From assembly GCA_937920335.1 (NCBI GenBank), contig CALGUT010000156.1:1-5341 (forward strand): DNA of 5,341 nucleotides, read 5' to 3'. This DNA is from an uncultured Opitutales bacterium. GTDB taxonomy: Bacteria > Verrucomicrobiota > Verrucomicrobiia > Opitutales > UBA2995. The notes beneath the pieces were generated by a model, which was not told where the DNA came from, ran no database searches, and was given only the letters and a program-made list of their open reading frames with translations. A program made the translations under genes and the position numbers. Position 1 is the first letter of the stretch, and each line of letters opens with the position of its first letter. Positions 1 to 5,341 of the stretch are shown one piece after another.

Positions 1-129
1 ACCCACGTTTCTGAATATTCTATTATTGCGGCAATTGCTCACCTTGTCTTCGTCGGCGTGAAAGACTAATTCACAAAACCAAAGACTAGATAGAGATACA
101 AAAAGAGGAAAAATAGGGCCAATCTTCAT
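1..129 (-). CDS. Possible N-terminus of an exported protein (partial, runs off left edge)
   Basis: An ATG at 129-127 opens a frame that stays open for 43 codons to the window edge. An in-frame TAA lies four codons upstream, so this ATG is the only likely start. The translation begins MKIGPIFPLFVSLSSLWFCE and continues into a polar stretch (ADEDK at residues 25-29). This is the pattern of a signal peptide: one lysine, a hydrophobic core at residues 3-19, then an acidic mature start after A25. The -3 position (F23) is not ideal for signal peptidase I and E20 interrupts the hydrophobic end, so the call is tentative. There is no clear Shine-Dalgarno sequence. It lies 84 bases downstream of the sulfatase on the same strand and could be co-transcribed with it. 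No family can be named. A competing plus-strand frame (1-69, ending in TAA) is also open over the same bases. Confidence 0.35.
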   Translation of the reverse strand, partial: MKIGPIFPLFVSLSSLWFCELVFHADEDKVSNCRNNRIFRNVG

Positions 130-213
130 ATCATTTTCTTAGTACCTAAATGAGGATTCATGATCTTCTCTCTCATATGAGATATGAACGTTCACTCCGC
201 TTTGCACGTTTAG
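130..213. other. Short spacer after the sulfatase with two small palindromes
   Basis: This 84-base stretch separates the sulfatase stop from the possible exported protein. It holds a perfect 12-bp palindrome TCTCATATGAGA at 171-182 and an 8-bp one GAACGTTC at 186-193. Neither is followed on the minus strand by a T-run, so I see no intrinsic terminator, and read-through from the sulfatase into the next gene is possible. About one 12-bp palindrome is expected by chance in a window this size. Confidence 0.4.
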
Positions 214-2025
214 TCATTTTCCGGAATTCGCGCTGGTCTTGAATTTTACCGGAGTAGGCATTTTTGCATCTGCGGTTTGCAGCCATACTAAAAGAATAGC
301 TTCCATGTCATTAGCTAGAGCAGCATTAGAATCATAAAGGTTATCATCGGCCGATTCATGGATATTCTTTGTTAGATCATAGAGCTCATTTTCCGACATG
401 AGATAACCATCTTCAGTTTCTCTGCGATTTTGCAGGTTTTCCTGATCTTCCCAATAGCGTATATACTTATGGTTGTTTTTGATGACAGCATTGTACGGTG
501 CTGAATGCTTGTAGTGTGGAACGTGCCAGAAGATAGCTCCATCGTCAGCTGGAGTTTCAGGATCGTTTTCGCGATTGAAGCTAGAAGTATCTCCGATCAG
601 TAAAGGCACCAAACTTACGCCATCCAGTTTCTCTTTCGAAAAGTTGTTGGTAGAAGCGCTCTCAACCGATTCCAAACTTATGCCTGCCAGATCCAGTAAG
701 GTCGGGAAAAAATCCGGTCCTGTGACTGGTACTTCAGAGGTTCCATTTGCAACAATACCTGGGCCCCAGACGATTAGCGGAACACGAGTGCCGCCTTCGT
801 AAGCATGCGTCTTTTCGCTGCGCAAAGGGTTGTTGGAGGTATAGCCCGTTCTCTCCACACCACCGTTATCCGAGTAAAAGATTACAATCGTCTTTTCAGC
901 CATGCCTCTGGCGGCTAGTTTGTCCATGATTTGACCAAGACTCTCATCGATGCTTTTTATCATCGAAGCGTAGGTAAACGAAGTATGGAAAAATCCACTA
1001 CCTCCGGGAGGATCAATTTCATGTCTTCCGTCCATACCCCAACGACTCTTAAATAGTTCAGCGTGAACTTCGGGTTCGTTTGCAGCCAGCGTTCCATCTT
1101 TATTTACATCCGTTCTCTTGGCCTGCATGGGACTATGTACGCCGTAGTGCGACATGTAGAGAAAGAAAGGGCGCGACTGGCGACTAGCCAGATCTATAAA
1201 TTCCAGAGCCCTGTGCGTAAGGGCGTCCGTCAGATAGCTAAGCACTTCGAAGTCGTCATCGATGTTGTTTGCATTGGTATCTGAAGCGATCGGCCATTCA
1301 GGAGCATATTTAGTATAGGCTTCCTCAAGGTTAGGGTAATAGCCATTGTTCCAGGCGTTTCCTCTATAAAAGTTCCAACCCGGTTTATTTCCTCCATCGG
1401 GTTGTCCTCTATAACTTCCAGCGATATTGAAATCGAATCCGTGTGCTTCAGGACCACAATCTCTCACATCTTTACTGTAGACATGCCATTTGCCGATAGA
1501 ACATGTAAGATAATCAGATTTGGTTCCCTTATGGGACTTAAGTGCTCTGGCGATAGACGTTTCTTTTCTGGGATCCAGATACCTGACCAGATCCGGTTCG
1601 ATTGGCTCGGTATAATTCATCTCACTCGCTGAAAATGGTCCTCTGCCCTGATTTTGGTCATGGGTATTGTTATTGGTGAAACCTAACCTGGCTGGATATT
1701 TACCGGTCAGGATACTAGCTCGTGACGGTCCGCAAAAGGGACAAGCCGCATAGGCATTGGTAAAGCGCATACCTTCGTTGCGAAGCTTTGCGAAATGAGG
1801 GGTGTAGTAATAGCGACTGTCATACTCACCACCGGGATTTTCGTACCGCTGTCCATTGGGTCCTTCCCTACCATTGATATCTGTCCAGCCAAGATCATCG
1901 ACCAGAAAAAAAATAATATTCGGCGGACTGTTCTCTTCTTTGCCAGTTGCACACTGTAGCGTCAGGATTGAGCTAAAAAGCGCGGTTCCTACCAAGAGTC
2001 CCAACACGTGACGGGTACGGTTCAT
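214..2025 (-). CDS. Secreted type I (formylglycine-dependent) sulfatase
   Basis: This is a 603-residue arylsulfatase-family hydrolase that removes sulfate esters, probably from a polysaccharide, in the periplasm or outside the cell. Residues 1-26 form a signal peptide (basic N-end, core LGLLVGTALFSSILTL). C25 does not sit in a good lipobox, so soluble export is more likely than a lipoprotein. Visible active-site elements are the metal-binding D43-D44 (LVDDLGW), C98 in CGPSR (98-102) followed by ASILTG, which is the cysteine oxidised to formylglycine, the second signature IGKWH (K179, H181), H297, D386-N387 (YSDNGG) and K405 ahead of EGGTRVP. All expected residues are present. Two acidic loops at 249-260 and 306-317 resemble EF-hands. 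No maturase gene is in view. The ATG at 2025 precedes the signal peptide directly. AGGA lies almost against it, so the ribosome site is weak. Substrate and sulfatase subfamily cannot be read from sequence alone. Confidence 0.96.
   Translation of the reverse strand: MNRTRHVLGLLVGTALFSSILTLQCATGKEENSPPNIIFFLVDDLGWTDINGREGPNGQRYENPGGEYDSRYYYTPHFAKLRNEGMRFTNAYAACPFCGPSRASILTGKYPARLGFTNNNTHDQNQGRGPFSASEMNYTEPIEPDLVRYLDPRKETSIARALKSHKGTKSDYLTCSIGKWHVYSKDVRDCGPEAHGFDFNIAGSYRGQPDGGNKPGWNFYRGNAWNNGYYPNLEEAYTKYAPEWPIASDTNANNIDDDFEVLSYLTDALTHRALEFIDLASRQSRPFFLYMSHYGVHSPMQAKRTDVNKDGTLAANEPEVHAELFKSRWGMDGRHEIDPPGGSGFFHTSFTYASMIKSIDESLGQIMDKLAARGMAEKTIVIFYSDNGGVERTGYTSNNPLRSEKTHAYEGGTRVPLIVWGPGIVANGTSEVPVTGPDFFPTLLDLAGISLESVESASTNNFSKEKLDGVSLVPLLIGDTSSFNRENDPETPADDGAIFWHVPHYKHSAPYNAVIKNNHKYIRYWEDQENLQNRRETEDGYLMSENELYDLTKNIHESADDNLYDSNAALANDMEAILLVWLQTADAKMPTPVKFKTSANSGK
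1075..1110 (-). other. EF-hand-like calcium loop inside the sulfatase
   Basis: Residues 306-317 read DVNKDGTLAANE, which fits the 12-residue EF-hand loop: D1, N3, D5, G6, T7, L8 and E12. It lies between the histidine motif (H297) and the DNGG motif (386-389), where an insertion is plausible. A more degenerate relative, DTNANNIDDDFE, is at residues 249-260 (1246-1281). Calcium binding is inferred from the pattern only. Confidence 0.55.
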
Positions 2026-2342
2026 GTCCTAAGTTCAATCACTCGCCCTTCATTTCGCAAATGGAAAAAGAGACCCCACCTACGACGTCAAGAACCTACT
2101 TGCGAGATCAGGTCTTGACTCTTTGCGACTGAGAGCATGGCCCAAAGCCATCGGTTAGGTATATTTCCAGAACAAGCATACCACTGTAACGTGTTAGCGA
2201 TGTCTCTGAAAAACCTGCAACAGGTGCCCTTTGAATCATACTTAAATGCACGAAGACACAGTAACTTGGATACACGGGTCTGGGAAACAGAGCTAATAGT
2301 CAGATCCAGAGCGAACACTTTGAACTCCGCTCTTAGATAAAA
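2026..2342. other. 317-base gap between xer and sulfatase; no convincing gene
   Basis: Both flanking genes are on the minus strand. I see no tRNA or other RNA gene here. A minus-strand frame (GTG at 2318 to a TGA at 2088, 76 codons) lies in the same frame as the xer stop and has GGAG six bases before its GTG. A plus-strand frame of 67 codons (2137-2340) overlaps it. Neither resembles a family I know, and both are short enough to be chance. The sulfatase promoter should lie in the lower-numbered part. The best -35-like hexamer on the minus strand is TTGACG (2091-2086), but the sequence 17 bases on (TTTTCC) is a poor -10, so I do not call a promoter. Confidence 0.5.
2209..2225 (-). terminator. 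Weak intrinsic terminator candidate for the mazG-peptidase-xer operon
   Basis: Read on the minus strand, a 5-bp perfect stem ACCTG / CAGGT with a 3-base loop (TTG) runs straight into five Ts. It lies about 118 bases after the xer stop and 180 bases before the sulfatase start, which is a sensible place to end the operon. The stem is short, so the call is weak. A second stem, AGAGCG / CGCTCT (2308-2313 with 2328-2333, 14-base loop), lies nearer the xer stop but has no T-run. Confidence 0.3.
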
Positions 2343-3272
2343 TCAGGCCCGTGGGTGCGCCTTTGCGTGCGCGTCTTTCAGACGCCCTAAGGTAACGTGC
2401 GTATAAACCTGAGTGGTCGATAAGCTCGAGTGTCCCAAAAGATCCTGAACAAGTCGCAGGTCTGCTCCATTATTCAGGAGATGAGTTGCAAACGAATGCC
2501 GTATTTTGTGGGGCGTAAGATCGAGCGGAAGGTCAGCCAGCGCCAGGTATTTCTTAACTAACAATTGAACTTGTCGAACACGGATCCGGTGTTTCTTGTT
2601 TCCCAGAACAACCGGATCATCATAGCCACTCGCCACGGCAAACTCTTGCCGGAACTTCTGCACGACCAGCATCGCTATCTTCCCCAAAGGGCAGAGCCGT
2701 TCCTTCTGTCCTTTACCTAGGATACGGGCGACTCCGCGCTGAAAATCGATGGCACCGTAATTCAAGTTTGCCAGTTCACTCACACGAAGCCCGGCGCCAT
2801 AGAGCAGTTCCAATACAAGTCGATCTCTCCATGCCAAAAAGGGTTCGATGCTCTCGTTCTCCAGCAGGCGCATCGGACCAGCCAATAGCAGACTCATCTG
2901 CTTTTCCGTGAGAAACTTGGGCAAAGGCTTGGCCAACTTCGGCAGGGAAATTCCCGTGAACGGGTTTTTAACGATTAGCTTTTTTGTCTGAAGGTAGCGG
3001 GAGTACGTTTTGAGTGCTGAGAAATGATTATGGATCGTCCGACGCGAATGAGTGGCCTGTCTCTCAATCAGGAATCGCTTTAACTGAGTAGGACTCAGTT
3101 TGTCCCACTCTCCTTCCCAACGGGTATTCGCTTTCATCCAAACTGAAAAATCGCGAATCGCCTGTCCGTAGTTTCGGACAGTGTAGTCCGATAATCTACG
3201 CTCATTCTCAAGGTGAGACAAAAACGCATCCAACTCTACAATCTGAACAGAAATAATATCACTCTCGTTCAT
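2343..3272 (-). CDS. xerC: XerC/XerD-type tyrosine recombinase
   Basis: This 309-residue site-specific recombinase cuts and rejoins DNA through a 3'-phosphotyrosine. The best guess is the cellular Xer protein that resolves chromosome dimers at dif with a partner recombinase. Residues about 10-100 form the SAM-like N-terminal core-binding domain and about 120-305 the catalytic domain. The full catalytic set is visible: R163 (GLRVSEL), K187 (LGKGQKER), H255 and R258 (HKIRHSFATH), H281 (LLGHSSL) and Y290 (TTQVYTHV). The end AHPRA and the length of about 300 residues are typical of XerC/XerD rather than phage integrases. The ATG at 3272 overlaps the TGA of the upstream peptidase gene as ATGA, implying translational coupling. 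No strong ribosome site is seen. The choice of XerC over XerD is uncertain, and the symbol is given for the family. No attachment site or mobile-element gene is nearby. Confidence 0.93.
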   Translation of the reverse strand: MNESDIISVQIVELDAFLSHLENERRLSDYTVRNYGQAIRDFSVWMKANTRWEGEWDKLSPTQLKRFLIERQATHSRRTIHNHFSALKTYSRYLQTKKLIVKNPFTGISLPKLAKPLPKFLTEKQMSLLLAGPMRLLENESIEPFLAWRDRLVLELLYGAGLRVSELANLNYGAIDFQRGVARILGKGQKERLCPLGKIAMLVVQKFRQEFAVASGYDDPVVLGNKKHRIRVRQVQLLVKKYLALADLPLDLTPHKIRHSFATHLLNNGADLRLVQDLLGHSSLSTTQVYTHVTLGRLKDAHAKAHPRA

Positions 3273-4018
3273 GATGCGTTACCCAACGCGATAATCGCCC
3301 TGCCCTTTTCCCCCAGTTGTTTATCATGGAGTTTTGTTTTCGAGTCGTAGGTGGTCAGAAGATTCCAAAATGACTTCGAATGGTTCATCTCTTTCAAGTG
3401 AGCAAGCTCATGAAGAATCACATAATCCTGCAGATGCACGGGCAGAAGAATCAGTCGCCAATTCAGGGAGATACCCCTGGATGAAGAACAGGAACCCCAG
3501 CGGCTTGACTGATCTCTAACCGTAACGCGAGACGGACCATCAATACCTTTAAGGTCACAGAGATACGCCAGACGTTCGGCTAAGCAGGTTTTTGCAAACT
3601 TCTTGAGAGCTTCCTTGATTCGAGCTTCCTGAACGACATGCGGGTCATATCTCAAGACAACATTGTTGGTTTCTTGATCGTACTCGCAAAATGGGCACCG
3701 GTTGGTAAACGCAAATTCGACCGAGCAGACAGCACCGTTGATCGAAAACTTTGGATGATCACGAAGGAATTCGAGTATCGTCTTGGGCCGAGTCGTCTTT
3801 GCCATTTGGGCAACCAACCAATCCCCACACTGATCCAAAAACACTAAAGCCGCCTTAATGGATGCCCGAGCAGGAACAGTTACGAGCGCTTGATTATATT
3901 CATCAATACTTAAGTAGATGCGTCTTGAGCGACTTGATCGACGGATGAGATACGGCACGAGTATCGGGCCGCTTTCCGTATCCACAGTGTGGAAACTAGT
4001 TTCCGTGTCTTTCTTCAA
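3269..4018 (-). CDS. YgjP-like (DUF45, SprT-type fold) zinc metallopeptidase
   Basis: This 249-residue protein has the hallmarks of the YgjP/DUF45 family: an N-terminal beta-rich part with an arginine-rich run (RRSSRSRR, residues 26-33), the RWGSCSSS motif (173-180), then HELAH (203-207) as the HExxH zinc site with E204 as catalytic base and H213 (NHSKSFW) as third ligand. The family is predicted to be cytoplasmic, and its substrate is not established. Unusual here is CPFC at 108-111. The start is uncertain. The first possible codon is TTG at 4018, with an in-frame TAG three codons upstream, inside the end of the mazG-like gene (23-base overlap). A GTG at codon 12 (3985) would also leave the domain intact. 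There is no clear ribosome site for either, so translation is probably coupled to the upstream gene. Its stop overlaps the recombinase start by 4 bases. Confidence 0.88.
   Translation of the reverse strand: MKKDTETSFHTVDTESGPILVPYLIRRSSRSRRIYLSIDEYNQALVTVPARASIKAALVFLDQCGDWLVAQMAKTTRPKTILEFLRDHPKFSINGAVCSVEFAFTNRCPFCEYDQETNNVVLRYDPHVVQEARIKEALKKFAKTCLAERLAYLCDLKGIDGPSRVTVRDQSSRWGSCSSSRGISLNWRLILLPVHLQDYVILHELAHLKEMNHSKSFWNLLTTYDSKTKLHDKQLGEKGRAIIALGNAS
3982..4004. repeat. Two abutting palindromes at the mazG stop / peptidase start
   Basis: GGAAACTAGTTTCC (3991-4004) is a perfect 14-bp palindrome whose central CTAG contains the stop codon of the mazG-like gene. It shares its GG with CCACA-G-TGTGG (3982-3992), a perfect 5-bp inverted repeat around one base. 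As RNA the first could fold into a 5-bp stem with a four-base CUAG loop, just downstream of the peptidase TTG start and upstream of the alternative GTG. This could affect the coupled start or be chance. About 0.3 perfect 14-bp palindromes are expected in a window of this size. Confidence 0.5.
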
Positions 4019-4664
4019 TGGAATCTACAATCTTGGCGGAATAGCGGCGCAGGGCCGACTCTGGATCGATACCCGCAACCCGGCAAGCCGCAGCTAATTC
4101 GAAGAGTTTCTTGCCAGCTATTTCCTCGGTTAGCCCGGTGCTTAAATCCGAAATGGTTTGGCTATCTGCCAACTCTTCGGGATCGAGTTCCTGTTTTTGT
4201 ATTTGTTTATACACGTCCCGTGCTTGGAGCAAAGCCGGCAACGCAGGTGGAAGATTCTTGAATAGCTTCCCGGTGTTTTGCTTCCCATTCTTCTTTTCAG
4301 TCGCCTTGATCTCGTCCCATTTTTTCAGGACCGCCTTCGAATCTTTCAAATCCAGATCCTCAGGACCAAATACATGGGGGTGACGACGAATCAGTTTTTC
4401 ATTCACTTCATCGCATACCGCATCAAAATCGAACGTTCCGGACTCGCTGGCAATCTGAGCATGCATCAATACCTGAAGGAGCACGTCGCCGAGCTCTTCC
4501 CGCATATGATCCATATCCAGCGAATCCAGAGTTTCCAATAGTTCGCAGCATTCATCAATTAGGCAAACCGCCAAGGATTGGTGAGTCTGCTCAATGTCCC
4601 AGGGACAGCCATCGGGCGCCCTTAAAGTCGCCACCGTTTCACGCAATGCAGTGATTGAACTCAC
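3996..4664 (-). CDS. mazG: MazG family nucleoside triphosphate pyrophosphohydrolase
   Basis: This 222-residue protein hydrolyses nucleoside triphosphates to monophosphates and pyrophosphate in MazG relatives, cleaning damaged or non-canonical nucleotides from the pool. The N-terminal domain is clear: LRAPDGCPWD (14-23), QTH (26-28), the metal-binding helices DECCE (37-41) and REELGD (55-60), FDFDAV (78-83) and RRHPHVFG (93-100), then KWDEIK. The C-terminal domain ends in the recognisable AGIDPESALRR (197-207), but its metal site is degenerate: where MazG proteins carry EELGD, this one reads EEIAGK (180-185), and the helix before it is shortened. The protein is also shorter than E. coli MazG (263 residues). 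The start is GTG at 4664, with an in-frame TGA upstream and no ribosome site in view. It is the first gene of a three-gene overlapping run and is divergent from trpC. Confidence 0.92.
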   Translation of the reverse strand: MSSITALRETVATLRAPDGCPWDIEQTHQSLAVCLIDECCELLETLDSLDMDHMREELGDVLLQVLMHAQIASESGTFDFDAVCDEVNEKLIRRHPHVFGPEDLDLKDSKAVLKKWDEIKATEKKNGKQNTGKLFKNLPPALPALLQARDVYKQIQKQELDPEELADSQTISDLSTGLTEEIAGKKLFELAAACRVAGIDPESALRRYSAKIVDSIEERHGN

Positions 4665-4677
4665 AGATGTATTTTTT

Positions 4678-4695
4678 GGTTGGATAGGTTGGATA
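4678..4695. repeat. Perfect 9-bp tandem repeat GGTTGGATA x2
   Basis: GGTTGGATA occurs twice with no gap at 4678-4686 and 4687-4695, in the divergent promoter region 14 bases upstream of the mazG-like GTG. Two identical direct 9-mers on nearly one helical turn could be a binding site for an activator or repressor, or a recent slippage duplication. Confidence 0.75.
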
Positions 4696-4701
4696 ATTCA
4701 G

Positions 4702-4732
4702 TTCTTGGTTATAACAGTTCGCTAAACAAGAA
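4702..4732. repeat. Imperfect inverted repeat (9-base arms, 8 pairs matched)
   Basis: TTCTTGGTT (4702-4710) pairs with AAACAAGAA (4724-4732) at eight of nine positions around a 13-base spacer. The arms enclose part of the TATAAC palindrome, so the site could be an operator overlapping a promoter. On the trpC transcript it could also be a small AU-rich hairpin. No T-run suited to termination follows it. Confidence 0.45.
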
Positions 4733-4750
4733 AAGAACGGAATCCCTAAA

Positions 4751-5341
4751 ATGGACAAACTGACGGAGATCATGGCTTATAAACGACTCGAAATCGCGGA
4801 TTGTATTCGCGAAGTCGAGGATTCAGAACTGGCTGCCTGGGTGGATCCCAATCGCCCGTCTCTGTATGAAGCCCTATACGGTCATGATACAGTCTCCGTG
4901 ATCTCTGAAATTAAGCGGAGGTCCCCATCTGCAGGGAATATTGCAGCAGGTGCGTCCGCGCTCACACAAGCCGAGCACTACCTGCGTGCAAAAACCGACG
5001 CTATTTCGATTCTTACGGATGAAAAGTTTTTCTCAGGTTCAATCAATGATCTGAAGGATGTAACCCAAGCCGCAAAAGCATCTTCCGTAAACGTCCCTTG
5101 TCTCAGGAAAGATTTTTTCGTTCATCCGATCCAGACACTCGAAGCAGCTCAAGCTGGCGCCAGCGCCATCCTCATCATCGTTCGTGCGCTGACCGACGAG
5201 GAAATAAAGACACTTTACCTAAGCGCGAACCTCGCGGGTATGGACTCCATATTCGAGATCCATAATAATGACGATCTCGAGCGAGCCGTCGCTGCAGATG
5301 CCCGTATCATCGGTGTAAACAACAGAAACCTTGCCACCTTC
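4751..5341 (+). CDS. trpC: Indole-3-glycerol phosphate synthase (3' end cut by window)
   Basis: TrpC closes the indole ring in tryptophan synthesis, turning 1-(o-carboxyphenylamino)-1-deoxyribulose 5-phosphate into indole-3-glycerol phosphate, with loss of CO2 and water, in the cytoplasm. The 197 residues present follow the (beta/alpha)8 barrel: SVISEIKRRSPSAGN (49-63) with E53, K55 and the phosphate-binding SPS; LTDEKFFSGS (88-97); LRKDFF (118-123) with the catalytic lysine K120; FEIH (168-171) with E169; and GVNNRNLATF (188-197) with the active-site asparagines. All expected catalytic residues up to the edge are intact. About 60-70 C-terminal residues lie outside the window, judged by the usual length of about 260. 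The ATG at 4751 matches the family N-terminus, and a later in-frame ATG at codon 8 is less likely. It is transcribed away from the mazG-like operon. Confidence 0.96.
   Translation, partial: MDKLTEIMAYKRLEIADCIREVEDSELAAWVDPNRPSLYEALYGHDTVSVISEIKRRSPSAGNIAAGASALTQAEHYLRAKTDAISILTDEKFFSGSINDLKDVTQAAKASSVNVPCLRKDFFVHPIQTLEAAQAGASAILIIVRALTDEEIKTLYLSANLAGMDSIFEIHNNDDLERAVAADARIIGVNNRNLATF

Larger units (their letters stand above)
4665..4750. promoter_or_regulatory. Divergent mazG/trpC control region
   Basis: These 86 bases must hold the promoters of both the leftward operon and trpC. The 8-bp palindrome GTTATAAC (4708-4715) gives a -10-like TATAAC on both strands, but I find no good -35 at the right distance on either, so the promoter call is weak. 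Before trpC, GGA at 4739-4741 is a modest ribosome site about 9 bases from the ATG. There is no room for a classical trp leader peptide and attenuator. Confidence 0.4.

Noticed and set aside
1..69. Plus-strand C-terminal tail of 22 codons ending in TAA
   Set aside because: It is open but short and unrecognisable. The minus-strand frame over the same bases has a start and a leader-like N-terminus, though this cannot be settled without more sequence.
171..182. Perfect 12-bp palindrome TCTCATATGAGA after the sulfatase as a terminator
   Set aside because: There is no loop and no T-run on the minus strand, and about one such palindrome is expected by chance in the window.
2137..2340. Plus-strand open frame of 67 codons in the gap
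   Set aside because: It has no recognisable family or ribosome site, it overlaps an equally open minus-strand frame, and its length is within chance.
2343..3272. Recombinase as integrase of a genomic island or integron
   Set aside because: Length, terminal AHPRA and motif set fit cellular XerC/XerD. No attachment repeats, tRNA gene, excisionase or cargo is visible, and it is embedded in an overlapping housekeeping operon.
3991..4004. Resemblance of AACTAGTT in the palindrome to the enterobacterial TrpR operator core, given trpC nearby
   Set aside because: The site is about 750 bases from trpC, inside the end of another operon's gene, and only the CTAG core matches. No TrpR gene is visible.
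3996..4664. MazG as part of a toxin-antitoxin or phage-defence module
   Set aside because: No mazE/mazF-like gene is adjacent. The neighbours are a peptidase and a Xer recombinase, so a housekeeping role is simpler.

Overview
The window looks like an ordinary piece of a bacterial chromosome. The gene families (a formylglycine-type secreted sulfatase next to a MazG / YgjP-like / Xer housekeeping run and a trp gene), the frequent lack of Shine-Dalgarno sequences and the GTG/TTG starts would fit a polysaccharide-degrading bacterium of the Verrucomicrobia (Opitutae-like) or a related PVC lineage. That placement is inference from gene content, not from any marker gene.

Layout, left to right: (1) positions 1-129, minus strand: a possible N-terminus of a secreted protein that runs off the left edge. 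(2) 130-213: short spacer. (3) 214-2025, minus: complete secreted type I sulfatase with two internal acidic loops resembling EF-hands. (4) 2026-2342: 317-base gap with weak terminator-like hairpins and no convincing gene, although the xer reading frame stays open for 84 codons past its stop. (5) 2343-4664, minus: three tightly packed genes transcribed in the order mazG-like, YgjP-like metallopeptidase, XerC/XerD-type tyrosine recombinase, with overlaps of 23 and 4 bases, so very probably one operon. (6) 4665-4750: 86-base divergent promoter region containing a 9-bp tandem repeat and an imperfect inverted repeat. (7) 4751-5341, plus: N-terminal three quarters of trpC (indole-3-glycerol phosphate synthase), cut by the right edge.

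How the genes relate: the three-gene operon combines nucleotide-pool cleaning (MazG), a small zinc metallopeptidase and a site-specific recombinase, most likely the cell's chromosome-dimer resolution enzyme rather than a mobile-element integrase, because no attachment site, transposase or phage gene is visible. The sulfatase is probably a separate transcription unit for desulfating polysaccharides outside the cytoplasm, perhaps followed by a second exported protein. trpC is transcribed away from the operon and belongs to tryptophan synthesis. I found no clearly novel defence or mobile system. The points most worth checking are the EF-hand-like insertions in the sulfatase, the degenerate C-terminal half of the MazG-like protein, a CPFC motif in the peptidase, and the repeats in the trpC/mazG control region.
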